Assembly: GCA_902381685.1 (NCBI GenBank)
Contig: LR698958.1
Coordinates: 1,994,833-2,058,832, forward strand
Reading direction: 5' to 3'
DNA: 64,000 nucleotides
From: Lachnospiraceae bacterium
GTDB lineage: Bacteria > Bacillota > Clostridia > Lachnospirales > Lachnospiraceae
The notes under the pieces are model-generated. The model was not told the DNA's origin and did no database searches. It saw only the letters and a program-made list of their open reading frames with translations. A program made the translations under genes and the position numbers. Shown here piece after piece: positions 1 to 8,711 of this stretch (its first letter is position 1; every line of letters begins with the position of its first letter).

Positions 1-2485
1 TATCATCTGCATTTGGTACAATGTTACCCTTTGCATCTACTACATCAATCTGTAAGTAAGACAAATCTGTACCGTTTGCCTTGATTTCATTCCGGTCTGC
101 TTTTACCTGTAATTTTGCTTCTTTTTCTGCTGTTGTTACAGAAGAACGTCCTTTTGTATCTGTAATCGGCTTACCATTTGCATCAAAAGCTCTTGCTTCT
201 AATGTTCCTGCTTCATATGGAACTTTCCATGTACGATAAAGTTTATTGCTTCCCTTAACAACCTGATAACTATGTTTTGCTTTTTCTGTTGTTCTTGTTT
301 CTAATTCCTGTGCTTCTCCGACTTTCTTTGCTTCTTTGCTTCCTGCTGGAGTCAACCATAATTCTACTTTTGGAGCATCTGAATATACAACAACTTCTGC
401 TTTATTCTGATTGTCTAAAATAATTTCATCTCTATTCCAAGTAGGTAATACATGAAGTGTATTTACATCATCATTCCACTGACTCTGATATAAATAATAA
501 GAGTCTTTTGGCATTCCGGCTGTATCTACAATACCGAAGAACGAGTTCTTTGGTGAAGGCCATTTACCTACTACTCCCGGATTTGTTCCATTCCAATGTG
601 TTGGTTCACCGATATAGTCAAATCCTGTCCACACATATGTTCCAGCCACAAAGTCACGAGTAATAACATCATACCAAGCATCACTTGCAAATGCACCCCA
701 GTTTACTTTTGAAGTGTCATAGGAACTTAATTCTTGCGTATTGTTATCTCTGTCTTTTGTATGGTACACTCCACGACTGTTTACAGAAGATGCTGTTTCT
801 GAACCATAAATTTTCCAATTCGGATGCAAGTTTCTTAATCTATCATAACTATTCCCATCAGAGTAGTTTGTTCCTGAAACTCCACCTGCCTCTGTAATCT
901 TATCAGCAATCTTAGAGTGTTCTCCATTAACACCTTCATTTTTAACTGCATTACTTCCGATAGTCAATTCTCTAGTTTTATCAACTGCCTGTGCCCATTT
1001 AATCATATTTGGTGTTCTTTCCAAGAATCCACTCTTATAGTTTCCTTCTTGGATTTCATTTCCTAAAGACCACATAATCACAGATGGTGCATTACAATCT
1101 CTCTTTAAAGTAGCCTTTAAAGAAAATTCAGCCCATGTCATTGTAGGTGTAGCACCAATAAGTTTATTATTTTCACCAACTTGTTTTTCAAAGTATTTTG
1201 CAAAGTCTTCTGTATTTCCATTTTTAGCATGATGCCAACCGTCGAAGATTTCTTCTACAACTAAAATACCTTTCTCATTACAAATATCAATTAAGTGCTG
1301 TGCTGCCGGGTTATGTGTTACACGGATAGAGTTACAACCCATTTCCTGTAATATTTCAACCTGACGTTCAATTGCACGGCGGTTTGCCACTGCACCTAAA
1401 GCACCTTGATCGTGGTGCATACAAACACCTTTTAATTTTACAGGTTTTCCGTTTAAGTAAAATCCTGTATCTTTGTCAAATTTTGTATAACGGAAACCAT
1501 ATTCTGTGTCATATGTATCAACAACTTTATCTCCCACTTTTACTTCTGTGCGTACAGTGTAAAGATTTGGGCTTTCAATATCCCATAATTTAGGGTTACT
1601 TACAGTAAATTCAGCGTTAATGTCTGCTTTGCCATTTGGCTGAATTGTTGTTTTCTGTGTTGTTGTTTCACCGATAACATTCTTAGAGTTACCTTTTTCA
1701 AAAACTTTGTGTGTTAAAACAACGTCTTTTGCTTCTTTTCCGTCATTTTCCACTGTTGTTTTTACTGTTGTTTTTACTGTTGTCTGATTTGTTGCAAGTT
1801 CAGGTGTTTCTACCTTTGTTCCGTTTAAAGCAACATTTACAGCATCTGTAACTGTTAAGTTTACACTCCTGTAAATACCACTTCCTGAGTACCAACGGCT
1901 TGAAGGTGTTTTGTGGTCAACCTTAACTGCGATAACATTTTCTTCACCGAATTTGATGTGGTCTGTCAAATCGAATGAGAATGGTGTGTATCCGTATGGG
2001 TGTGTTCCTAATTCTTCACCGTTAATATAAACAGTTGAATTCATATAAACACCGTCAAAGTCAAGGCGGATTTCTTTACCTTTTAATTCATTGCCTACAG
2101 TGAAGTGTTTACGGTACCAACCAGTTCCTCCCGGAAGATATCCACTCTCTGCTTCCATTTGCTTTGAGTATTCCTGCTCGATACTGTAATCATGTGGTAA
2201 AGAAATATTTCTCCACTTAGAGTCATCAAAGTTACTTGTCTGTGCATTTCCTGCATCACCTAAATAAAATTTCCAGTTTGCATCAAAGTTCTGTGTACGT
2301 TCTGTTGCATTGTTAACTGTATTTACATATACAACTTCTTTGTCCGAACTCATCTGCGTCTGGGATTGTGTTCTCACATCTATGCTTGCATTCGCTGTAG
2401 CTAATGGTGAGAAACAAGACATTGTCAACACCGCTGTGAGCAAAGTTGCTCCGAAACGTGCTGTTCCTTTTGTAAACTTGTTCAT
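1..2485 (-). CDS. Secreted glycoside hydrolase family 2 beta-galactosidase, 5' part
   Basis: The visible 828 codons run off the left edge, so the C-terminus is missing. Translation shows a signal peptide (about residues 1-33), a GH2 sugar-binding domain (motifs SLPHDYS and GGTGWYRKHF), an Ig-like domain, a TIM-barrel with the acid/base Glu in SLGNE (about E477) and the nucleophile Glu in YGSETAS (about E563), then C-terminal GH2 Ig-like modules. Family knowledge: such enzymes remove beta-linked galactose from glycans; the signal peptide places it outside the cell. The start at 2485 has a strong AGGAGAGG site just upstream. The exact substrate cannot be read from sequence; a beta-glucuronidase or another GH2 activity is possible. 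Confidence 0.9.
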   Translation of the reverse strand, partial: MNKFTKGTARFGATLLTAVLTMSCFSPLATANASIDVRTQSQTQMSSDKEVVYVNTVNNATERTQNFDANWKFYLGDAGNAQTSNFDDSKWRNISLPHDYSIEQEYSKQMEAESGYLPGGTGWYRKHFTVGNELKGKEIRLDFDGVYMNSTVYINGEELGTHPYGYTPFSFDLTDHIKFGEENVIAVKVDHKTPSSRWYSGSGIYRSVNLTVTDAVNVALNGTKVETPELATNQTTVKTTVKTTVENDGKEAKDVVLTHKVFEKGNSKNVIGETTTQKTTIQPNGKADINAEFTVSNPKLWDIESPNLYTVRTEVKVGDKVVDTYDTEYGFRYTKFDKDTGFYLNGKPVKLKGVCMHHDQGALGAVANRRAIERQVEILQEMGCNSIRVTHNPAAQHLIDICNEKGILVVEEIFDGWHHAKNGNTEDFAKYFEKQVGENNKLIGATPTMTWAEFSLKATLKRDCNAPSVIMWSLGNEIQEGNYKSGFLERTPNMIKWAQAVDKTRELTIGSNAVKNEGVNGEHSKIADKITEAGGVSGTNYSDGNSYDRLRNLHPNWKIYGSETASSVNSRGVYHTKDRDNNTQELSSYDTSKVNWGAFASDAWYDVITRDFVAGTYVWTGFDYIGEPTHWNGTNPGVVGKWPSPKNSFFGIVDTAGMPKDSYYLYQSQWNDDVNTLHVLPTWNRDEIILDNQNKAEVVVYSDAPKVELWLTPAGSKEAKKVGEAQELETRTTEKAKHSYQVVKGSNKLYRTWKVPYEAGTLEARAFDANGKPITDTKGRSSVTTAEKEAKLQVKADRNEIKANGTDLSYLQIDVVDAKGNIVPNADD

Positions 2486-2528
2486 TTTCTTTCTCCTCTC
2501 CTAAAGTTAGGTTGTCATACCTTGCTAT

Positions 2529-2534
2529 ATTATA
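2529..2534 (-). promoter_or_regulatory. Probable -10 box of the GH2 gene
   Basis: On the minus strand a perfect TATAAT lies 44 bases upstream of the GH2 start codon, in AT-rich sequence. No clear -35 hexamer at the ideal spacing is seen, so this is a tentative promoter call. Confidence 0.4.
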
Positions 2535-2645
2535 CAATAGTTTCCTACATTTGAACAGAAAAACTATCATTTTTATGAGAAAATTTTTTCTACTTTATAT
2601 TTTTATCTATACTTTGCATGAAAATGTATTTTCGTTTCCGCTTTT

Positions 2646-2987
2646 TTAAATATTTAACCATTTCTCAAACTTTCCATTCTGATATTCCTCTTCAGTAAGC
2701 ATATAAATAGGAACAGAGGTTTCCTTCAATTCCTTATTATATACAAAAGAACGGCTTCTTCTTCCCGGTGCAAAAACTAACATATCTATTTCATTTTGAA
2801 GTAACTTCTCCACATCTCCATGCGTTTCATCTAAAATTATACACCAATCCAAACTATTTTCTTTACAGAACCGTGTAAATCTCTCCACATACCTTTCCGC
2901 CGTTTTGTGATACAGAATATGTGATATAGGATTACTCGGCGTTCCCAGTATCAGAGGCATTTCCCAAATCAATACTGCTTTTTTCAT
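2646..2987 (-). CDS. Small protein of unknown function
   Basis: A 113-residue protein starting MKKAVLIWEMP. It has a plausible alpha/beta pattern: a hydrophobic strand at the N-terminus, LDWCIILDETHG and IDMLVFAPGRRSR strands near the middle. This is loosely reminiscent of PTS IIB-like or Rossmann-like small domains, but no diagnostic motif is visible. An AGGAGAGGAAG site precedes the start. It is transcribed in the same direction as rpsR and separated from it by a terminator, so it is probably its own unit. Function not recognised. Confidence 0.65.
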   Translation of the reverse strand: MKKAVLIWEMPLILGTPSNPISHILYHKTAERYVERFTRFCKENSLDWCIILDETHGDVEKLLQNEIDMLVFAPGRRSRSFVYNKELKETSVPIYMLTEEEYQNGKFEKWLNI

Positions 2988-3065
2988 TATACTTCCTCTC
3001 CTTTCTTTTTCTGTACCCTTTCTACAATACTTTTTATGGAAAAGGTAAGATGAGTCTTTTTAAAT

Positions 3066-3108
3066 TCTAAAAAAAGAGTTATGACAGATTTCTCCATCAT
3101 AACTCTTT
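3066..3108 (-). terminator. Rho-independent terminator of rpsF-ssb-rpsR
   Basis: A 12-bp perfect stem (AAAGAGTTATGA at 3073-3084 with its complement at 3097-3108) lies just after the rpsR stop. Read on the minus strand it runs into a T tract, as expected for the end of the operon. Confidence 0.85.
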
Positions 3109-3117
3109 ATGTTTAAA

Positions 3118-3381
3118 TTAGTCCTGAACGTATGGCATTAATGCTAAATGTCTTGCTCTCTTAATTGCCACTGTAAGCGCTCTCTGATGTTTTGCACAGT
3201 TTCCTGTAATTCTTCTTGGAAGAATTTTTCCTCTTTCAGAGATGTATTTTCTTAATTTTGCTACATCTTTGTAATCGATTTCGTTGTTTTCTTTACCACA
3301 GAATACACAAACTTTTTTTCTTCTGCGTCCGCCTCTTCTCTTCATTGGAGAATCTGCTTTGTTACCTTTATCGTAAGCCAT
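3118..3381 (-). CDS. rpsR: 30S ribosomal protein S18
   Basis: An 87-residue protein with the S18 signature: [20 protein letters not shown] near the N-terminus, then [18 protein letters not shown] and [20 protein letters not shown]. The CxxC plus a later Cys and His suggest the zinc-binding form of S18. Last gene of the conserved rpsF-ssb-rpsR operon. The start at 3381 is supported by an AGGAGG site; the internal Met at residue 13 is less likely because it lacks one. Confidence 0.98.
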   Translation of the reverse strand: MAYDKGNKADSPMKRRGGRRRKKVCVFCGKENNEIDYKDVAKLRKYISERGKILPRRITGNCAKHQRALTVAIKRARHLALMPYVQD

Positions 3382-3450
3382 TTTAATTACCTCCTAATTT
3401 CTTCTCTTCTCATTACCCTGTAATGAATATCTACGTTAATAAATCGCTGT

Positions 3451-3885
3451 TTAACTGAATGGTAATTCCTCATCAATTCCGTCAGGAATATTCATGAATC
3501 CATCTCCAATATCTGCACTTGGCGACGGCATAGGACTTGCCTGATAACCACTATTCTCACTTGCTGCTTTACTTTCAGCAAATTCCTGTTCTTCAACAAC
3601 TACATCTGTTGTATATACTTTTACTCCGTCTTTATTAGTGTAACTTCCAGTCTGAATACGTCCTGTTACTACTACTTTTAATCCTTGACGGAAATATTTC
3701 TCAGCAAATTCTGCTGTTCTTCCAAAAGAAACGCAGTTAATAAAGTCTGCTGTCGGTTCTCCGTCACGTTTAAAACGGCGATCAACTGCCAATGAATATC
3801 TGGCAACTGCAGTTGCGTTCGCACCTTGCGAATATCTGACTTCAGGATCTCTTGTCAAACGTCCCATTAAAATTACTTTATTCAT
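3451..3885 (-). CDS. ssb: Single-stranded DNA-binding protein
   Basis: A 144-residue SSB: N-terminal OB fold (MNKVILMGRLTRDPEVRYSQ, then FINCVSFGRTAEFAEKYF and LKVVVTGRIQTGSYTNKDG), a Gly/Pro/Ser-rich linker, and the acidic C-terminal tip DEELPFS that recruits repair and replication partners. It lies between rpsF and rpsR, the usual arrangement in Firmicutes. Confidence 0.97.
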   Translation of the reverse strand: MNKVILMGRLTRDPEVRYSQGANATAVARYSLAVDRRFKRDGEPTADFINCVSFGRTAEFAEKYFRQGLKVVVTGRIQTGSYTNKDGVKVYTTDVVVEEQEFAESKAASENSGYQASPMPSPSADIGDGFMNIPDGIDEELPFS

Positions 3886-3906
3886 ACGATTGCCTCTTTC
3901 TTCTTT

Positions 3907-4194
3907 CTATGCGTCCTGTCTGATGCACAAAAATCTGATTACGTTTTCCATAATACGAAGTCTGCTTTCTACTTCTGCCGGAACAGTTGAATCAGATTCA
4001 AAATGAATGAAGTAGTAAAATCCTTCTTTCATTTTCTGAATTTCGTAAGCCAATCTTCTCTTACCCCATTCATCAACGTCTGTCACATTACCACCGAAAC
4101 GAGCAATAATTTCTTTTACTTTTTCGATTGTTTCTGTTCTAGCGTCATCTTCGATTTTTGCACTGACAACAACGGCCAATTCATATTTGTTCAT
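3907..4194 (-). CDS. rpsF: 30S ribosomal protein S6
   Basis: A 95-residue S6 protein (MNKYELAVVVSAKIEDDART; RRLAYEIQKMKEGFYYFIHF), first gene of the rpsF-ssb-rpsR operon. The start codon follows an AAGGAGGT site. S6 binds S18 in the platform of the small subunit, which fits their shared operon. Confidence 0.97.
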   Translation of the reverse strand: MNKYELAVVVSAKIEDDARTETIEKVKEIIARFGGNVTDVDEWGKRRLAYEIQKMKEGFYYFIHFESDSTVPAEVESRLRIMENVIRFLCIRQDA

Positions 4195-4289
4195 CTCTTA
4201 TACCTCCTTATGGTCTTTTGGTCCTCGTCTGCGAGAACAAGGATTTTATATAATATATCACAATTTGATATGTTACCATATCTAAAAGG

Positions 4290-4484
4290 TTATTTCAAGC
4301 CTTTTTTTAACTCTTTCGTGTTTTTCTCCACAATTTTTCGTGCTATCATAATTTGGTGACCGCAGCCCGTACATTTCAAACGAAAATCCGCACCTACACG
4401 CAGTATCTCCCACTCAAAACTTCCGCAAGGATGCTTTTTCTTCAATCTAACTACATCGCCCACCTCATATTCCAATTTTTCCAA
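4290..4484 (-). CDS. DUF951 family protein
   Basis: A 64-residue protein matching DUF951 as I know it: VGDVVRLKKKHPCGSFEWEI, then GADFRLKCTGCGHQIMIAR. The HPCG and CTGCGH cysteines look like a small zinc ribbon. The family is common in Firmicutes, often upstream of rpsF; its role is unknown. It follows the sortase gene by 11 bases and is probably cotranscribed with it. Confidence 0.9.
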   Translation of the reverse strand: MEKLEYEVGDVVRLKKKHPCGSFEWEILRVGADFRLKCTGCGHQIMIARKIVEKNTKELKKGLK

Positions 4485-4495
4485 TATATTTCCTC

Positions 4496-5320
4496 CTATC
4501 TCTCACTGATTTTTACTGCCTGTAACACAAATCTATCCTCATTACTGTCGATTGTACAAGTAGACAAACTGACGATACGAGAATCTTTCGTTACTTCAGC
4601 ATCCGTCTGATAATTTGAAATAGAACGTACATAATCTATATAATCCATAAATTCTTCATCATTTTGAAAAGTTTTCGTATATGTTCTCGATGTATCTTTT
4701 ACAACCGCTGCCGAAATTACCTGATATTTTGATTCTTTCCCGTCAGGAGTGTAAATATAGAAATATGGATGTTCTTTATAAAATGACTCTTCCATATATT
4801 TTTCCAACTGTCCGAACATAGAACCGCTCTTCATACGATGTCCGTAAATAATTGTATTTTTATCTTGAAAATCTCCCGAATTATCTTTATCTACAAACAA
4901 AGTACCATATGTGTTTTTTCCTGTACCAAAAAGTTTTGTCAAATACTCTTTGTTATCTTTACTGTGTACAACCGGATAGTTAATTCTTGACGGCTCTTCA
5001 AATCTAATCCACCCTATTGTATCCGGATTGATTTCCCACAATTTATTGAAATCAACTTTAAATTTCTCCTCACCCTGCTCGTTCTTCTCTACAGAGATTG
5101 CAAGATTTTTGATTTTATCGTACTCATCGTTTCCTTTTTTATAAGAAGAAAAAATCTGATACAGTTGAAAAGCAGAGAAACAAAATACACAAATAGCAAC
5201 AATCAAAACGATTGTACTAAAAATGGAATTTTTCTTTTTACCTTTCTTTTGTTTGTTTTGATATTTTCCTTCTTCTTTCATTTTTTGTCTGTGTAATTTT
5301 CGTTTTTCTTTTGCGTCCAT
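4496..5320 (-). CDS. srtB: Class B sortase
   Basis: A 274-residue membrane-anchored cysteine transpeptidase. Lys-rich N-terminus, one membrane helix (about 32-52), then the sortase B core. The catalytic residues are visible: His161 in IIYGHRMKSGSMF, Cys255 in SLSTCT and Arg263 in NEDRFVL. Class B is indicated by the helical insertion before the Cys and by length. Family role: cleaves a sorting signal and links the protein to peptidoglycan. Its substrate is not next to it. It is chromosomal, not part of the conjugative element, so it need not be the enzyme that anchors the element's surface protein at 56226-62147. Confidence 0.92.
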   Translation of the reverse strand: MDAKEKRKLHRQKMKEEGKYQNKQKKGKKKNSIFSTIVLIVAICVFCFSAFQLYQIFSSYKKGNDEYDKIKNLAISVEKNEQGEEKFKVDFNKLWEINPDTIGWIRFEEPSRINYPVVHSKDNKEYLTKLFGTGKNTYGTLFVDKDNSGDFQDKNTIIYGHRMKSGSMFGQLEKYMEESFYKEHPYFYIYTPDGKESKYQVISAAVVKDTSRTYTKTFQNDEEFMDYIDYVRSISNYQTDAEVTKDSRIVSLSTCTIDSNEDRFVLQAVKISER

Positions 5321-5403
5321 ATTTACTCCCTCTTTATATTTTTACTAGAATTCCATTATACCACAAATCATATATAATAAACTATAGCAAATATAAAATA
5401 GAT

Positions 5404-5658
5404 TTATTCTCCTTTGTTATCTATAAGTATTTTCCTTAAAACGTCAATAATATTTTCATATGATATTTCTTTTGCATAAGAAAATTTCTTTTACATTTAC
5501 AATCTTTTCCAATGAACCGCGATGCAATGCCGTAGTTTTTAGTGCATCATCAAATATTCCACCAAATTCATATTTCACAGCAGATGGTGTAATAATATCT
5601 CCTATAGATATATCAATAGACAATGGCGTAACAATCGTATCATAACAAGCATTCAGTT
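5404..5658 (-). pseudogene. Remnant of AbiEii-type nucleotidyltransferase toxin
   Basis: Directly after abiEi, minus-strand translation gives NACYDTIVTPLSIDISIGDI and ITPSAVKYEFGGIFDD, which resembles the strand region of AbiEii toxins. It then jumps to RGSLEKIVNVKE, and in a second frame to FSYAKEISYENIIDVLRKIL ending at 5404, resembling the family's C-terminal end. The nucleotidyltransferase N-terminus, a large middle part and the reading frame are lost. This is a dead toxin gene. The match to the family is from memory. Confidence 0.7.
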
Positions 5659-6252
5659 TTACACAGTAACCTCCATATATCGTTTTAATATTTTATCTAC
5701 GCCAAATTTTGAAGCATACACCGCCAGCAAATTCAAATCTTTATTTGAAGTTTCAGCATAATTTTTTATTGCACTTAGAATCGTCTCTTCATCACCTCTG
5801 CTCCTTGAACGCAACAAATCACAAATCGTACGTTCCAAATTATAATAACGTACTTCATTTCCGAGTGTTGTCTTTCGAGTGGTCATTCCTATCTGATATA
5901 ATTCCGGTTTTATATGATAACATATGCATTCTGCCTGTATAGCCTTTGATACCCTCGTATTATTTGGAATTGTTATAGAATGAACAAATGGTGTCCTTTC
6001 CGATAAACCATTTAAAAATAATGATGTATCATGAGAAAAAATGATTTTCTTTGAACGCAACGTCAATGTGTACATATCATCATGAATTGAATCCGGAAGT
6101 ACATACACACCTTGTCTTTCTCTCTCCAACAATCCTGCCTTCTCATATTTTGAAAGAAGATAGCGCGAGAACCCTAGTTCTACAGCCTGCGACGTGGTAA
6201 TTATATTATTGTTATTTTTTAGTGTTTCTAATATTACTGCATTCAATTTCAT
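5659..6252 (-). CDS. AbiEi-like type IV antitoxin
   Basis: A 197-residue protein with an N-terminal winged helix (ITTSQAVELGFSRYLLSKYE, then GLLERERQGVYVLPD), typical of AbiEi antitoxins, followed by the C-terminal domain (IIFSHDTSLFLNGLSERTPF; NLERTICDLLRSR). Family role: represses its own promoter and opposes the AbiEii nucleotidyltransferase toxin. Its partner is only a remnant downstream, so this is an orphan antitoxin, which might persist as a regulator or as protection against other AbiEii toxins (inference). Confidence 0.88.
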   Translation of the reverse strand: MKLNAVILETLKNNNNIITTSQAVELGFSRYLLSKYEKAGLLERERQGVYVLPDSIHDDMYTLTLRSKKIIFSHDTSLFLNGLSERTPFVHSITIPNNTRVSKAIQAECICYHIKPELYQIGMTTRKTTLGNEVRYYNLERTICDLLRSRSRGDEETILSAIKNYAETSNKDLNLLAVYASKFGVDKILKRYMEVTV

Positions 6253-6373
6253 TTACATCACCCATTCCACATTAATATCAACATACTTTTCTTTATTGAG
6301 ATGAATGTCAACCATTTTTTACGTTTGTCGGCTTCCTCAACTGGTGTACGCATCACTAATCCTAATATTCTCA

Positions 6374-6416
6374 AAAAAGGGCACTCTTTGAAAGATTTTC
6401 CTTTCAAAAAGTGCCC
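6374..6416 (-). terminator. Rho-independent terminator of metG
   Basis: GGGCACT plus CTTTGAAAG arms at 6379-6394 pair with 6401-6416. On the minus strand the stem is followed by TTTTTT, just downstream of the metG stop. Confidence 0.85.
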
Positions 6417-6476
6417 TCAACAATCTATATTGTTGGAATACAAATCTATTGTCAAACTCTGAAGATTATTACTCTT

Positions 6477-6980
6477 TTAGTACAACTTCGCCCCTGCCGG
6501 AATTCTGTCATCTACCATAAGAACATTCAGTCCTCCTCTTCCCTCTTCAAGGTGAGTTGCAGAGATAATCATACCGCAGGAATCAATTCCCATCATTTTT
6601 CTTGGAGGAAGGTTGACAATCGCAATTAATGTCTTTCCTACCAAATCTTCCGGCTCGTAGTAGTCATGAATACCACTTAAGATTACACGATCCTCTCCGC
6701 TTCCGTCATCAAGAACAAATTTCAAAAGTTTTTTGCTCTTCGGAACTGCTTCACATTCTTTTACCTTTACAGCACGGAAATCAGATTTGCTGAATGTATC
6801 GAAGTCAACCATATCCTCAAACAGTGGTTCCACTTCCACGTTAGAGAAATCAATTTCAACCTTAGCCGCTGTAGGTTCTTCTACAGCTTTTGCAACTGTT
6901 GATGTTGCCTGTGCAGCGTTGTTTGCTTCGTTCTTAGCAGCGCCCTGTGACTTCATTGTCGGGATTGCAACTACTAGCAA
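6477..6980 (-). CDS. metG: 3' end of metG: tRNA-binding domain of methionyl-tRNA synthetase, separated from the catalytic part
   Basis: The 167 codons encode only a C-terminal OB-fold tRNA-binding domain (FSKSDFRAVKVKECEAVPKS, ILSGIHDYYEPEDLVGK, VNLPPRKMMGIDSCGM). This is the domain that Firmicute MetG carries after its catalytic core. The usual first 500 or so residues are absent: an in-frame TAA lies just upstream, at about 6995, and sequence beyond is conjugative-element DNA with an integrase facing it. A TTG at 6980 is the only convenient start and probably not a real one. I infer that the element inserted within metG. An independent tRNA-binding protein cannot be excluded. Confidence 0.75.
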   Translation of the reverse strand: MLVVAIPTMKSQGAAKNEANNAAQATSTVAKAVEEPTAAKVEIDFSNVEVEPLFEDMVDFDTFSKSDFRAVKVKECEAVPKSKKLLKFVLDDGSGEDRVILSGIHDYYEPEDLVGKTLIAIVNLPPRKMMGIDSCGMIISATHLEEGRGGLNVLMVDDRIPAGAKLY

Positions 6981-7073
6981 GAAGCATACAATTTATTTTT
7001 CTTTATTGCAACACTTAATTGCCTTTTATCACTTATTTTATGAACCCTTAAACCTGATTAAGACTTCTTAGTT

Positions 7074-7111
7074 TGTCGTACTCCTGTCGTACTTTACAAA
7101 TTTTGTCGTAC
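7074..7111. repeat. Three direct repeats TGTCGTAC at the element end (probable integrase arm sites)
   Basis: TGTCGTAC occurs at 7074-7081, 7085-7092 and 7104-7111, between the integrase 3' end and the metG junction. Tyrosine integrases with an N-terminal arm-binding domain recognise short direct repeats at this location in Tn916-like elements, so I read these as arm sites. A separate 8-base repeat ATTGCAAC (6964-6971 and 7005-7012) brackets the presumed junction. Confidence 0.6.
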
Positions 7112-7141
7112 CTCCTCAACAAAACCAAATCAGACTCTTTC

Positions 7142-8383
7142 CTAAAATACATCTAATTTTCTTGCCAGTTCTTGTATCGACTCATATTTTTTTGTTTCGG
7201 TAACTTCTGCATAAATATCCATCGTAGTTTCAATATCTGCATGTCCCATGATAGACTGAATTACCTTTAAATTTGTTTCATTTTCACAAAACCTAGAACA
7301 AAAAGTATGCCTCAAATGATGACATGAAAAATGTGGTATTAAAATTGGCTCTCTTTTTTCTTTAGCAGCTTTTACTACTTCTTCAGCATTATACGCCTCA
7401 TATATACGTTTAATGGCTCTATTGATAGCTTGCGGATTATGTACATTTCCAAAACGATTTGAGAAAACAAATCCAGTCATACCATCAATTTCTGTTTCGT
7501 TAAATCCATTTTCTTCTTGAAAAGCATATTCTTTTTTAAGAGCTTCATAAACTGTATCCATCATAGGGATAATCCGTATACCCGCCTCAGTCTTTGGTAA
7601 CGATATAGAAAATGAACACGTAGAATGTTCTTTATATTCTCTACTGTAATAAACCAAGCTATGATTGATACTAATGATCCTCTTTTTGAAATCTATGTCT
7701 TCCCATCGGATTCCTACTGCTTCGCCTATTCTGCAACCAGTTCCAAGCAAAAATTTGAATAATGTCACCCAGCTTTCAAATTTTTCATTCTCTTCAACAT
7801 ATCTTATGAAAGCTCTTTGCTGCTCTAAGGTTAAAGCATGTCTTATACCATGATTTCTTCCAGGCAACTTCTTGATTTGTGCCATTACTCCATCACTCGG
7901 ATTATTTCTAATAATATTATCTCTTACTGCTAATTGAAAGGTTGGATGCAACACTGTCTGAATAATCTCAAGTGTATTCACTTGTATTTTCTTATCTTTC
8001 AGTAAATGATGATAGAACTGTAGAACATCTGAGAACTTGATAGTAGCAATCTTCTTTTTACCAAAGCCATTTCTCACAAAACGATCATACATATATTTGT
8101 AGTTCGTTCTCGTTGTGGCTCTTAACTCTGATTTTGTAGAAATATATCTATCAAAAACAAAATTAACCGTTGCATTCCCTGCAACATAAGTATCCAAACC
8201 ATCCAATTGATCTTTGATTAACTGTTCTTCACGTTCTCTTAATATCTTAATATCTTTTGAATAAATGCTCCGCCTTCTACCTAATGTATCCGTATATGTA
8301 TATACATATTTCCCATCACATTTACGTTGTGTTTCTCCTTTTCTTAATACCCTACCTTTCTTATCTTTCCTTGAATATGCCAT
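7142..8383 (-). CDS. int: Tyrosine integrase of the conjugative element
   Basis: A 413-residue Tn916-type tyrosine recombinase. N-terminal arm-binding segment (about 1-60; GKYVYTYTDTLGRRRSIYSK), core-binding SAM-like domain (about 70-170), catalytic domain with Arg218 (GTGCRIGEAVGIRW), Lys264 region, His355/Arg358 (CHHLRHTF), His381 and the nucleophile Tyr391 (MDIYAEV). It performs integration and excision. It sits at the left end with its 3' end toward the attachment site, the usual arrangement. All catalytic residues are present, so it should be active. Confidence 0.96.
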   Translation of the reverse strand: MAYSRKDKKGRVLRKGETQRKCDGKYVYTYTDTLGRRRSIYSKDIKILREREEQLIKDQLDGLDTYVAGNATVNFVFDRYISTKSELRATTRTNYKYMYDRFVRNGFGKKKIATIKFSDVLQFYHHLLKDKKIQVNTLEIIQTVLHPTFQLAVRDNIIRNNPSDGVMAQIKKLPGRNHGIRHALTLEQQRAFIRYVEENEKFESWVTLFKFLLGTGCRIGEAVGIRWEDIDFKKRIISINHSLVYYSREYKEHSTCSFSISLPKTEAGIRIIPMMDTVYEALKKEYAFQEENGFNETEIDGMTGFVFSNRFGNVHNPQAINRAIKRIYEAYNAEEVVKAAKEKREPILIPHFSCHHLRHTFCSRFCENETNLKVIQSIMGHADIETTMDIYAEVTETKKYESIQELARKLDVF

Positions 8384-8416
8384 TGTTCTCCTTTCTCAAG
8401 GAAAGAGTTCTCATAT

Positions 8417-8599
8417 TCAGCTTCTTTCGGAATCTTCCATTGCGTATTGCAAATCAATTCCTTTTTGTAGCACATCTGTTATGGTCATGTCATGTTTGGA
8501 CGCATATTCTTTTAATTTTGTGGCTTCTTCTTCCGTCAGTTTTAATCCAATCAAAGTATTTTTCGGATTTGCTGACTTCGGTCTCCCCATCTTCGCCAC
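8417..8599 (-). CDS. Small ribbon-helix-helix DNA-binding protein
   Basis: About 60 residues: GRPKSANPKNTLIGLKLTEE followed by an amphipathic helix and TITDVLQKGIDL, a CopG/Arc-like ribbon-helix-helix. I prefer the GTG at 8599 because GGAGGT lies 7 bases upstream; an ATG at 8614 would lengthen it by five residues. It lies between excisionase and integrase genes and so may help control excision (inference). Confidence 0.75.
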   Translation of the reverse strand: MAKMGRPKSANPKNTLIGLKLTEEEATKLKEYASKHDMTITDVLQKGIDLQYAMEDSERS

Positions 8600-8711
8600 T
8601 CTATGCACCTCCATTCATTTCTCCTTTATTATATTTTTCGTTTAACCATAAGTCAAGTGCAATTTTCTTTATTTTGAAAAATCTTTCCCCTGTATAAAAT
8701 ACATTTCTCCT

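Noticed and set aside
8257..8697. Hydrophobic plus-strand frames over the integrase start
   Set aside because: Complement of int and the RHH gene; no ribosome site and low-complexity Leu/Ser/Phe composition.
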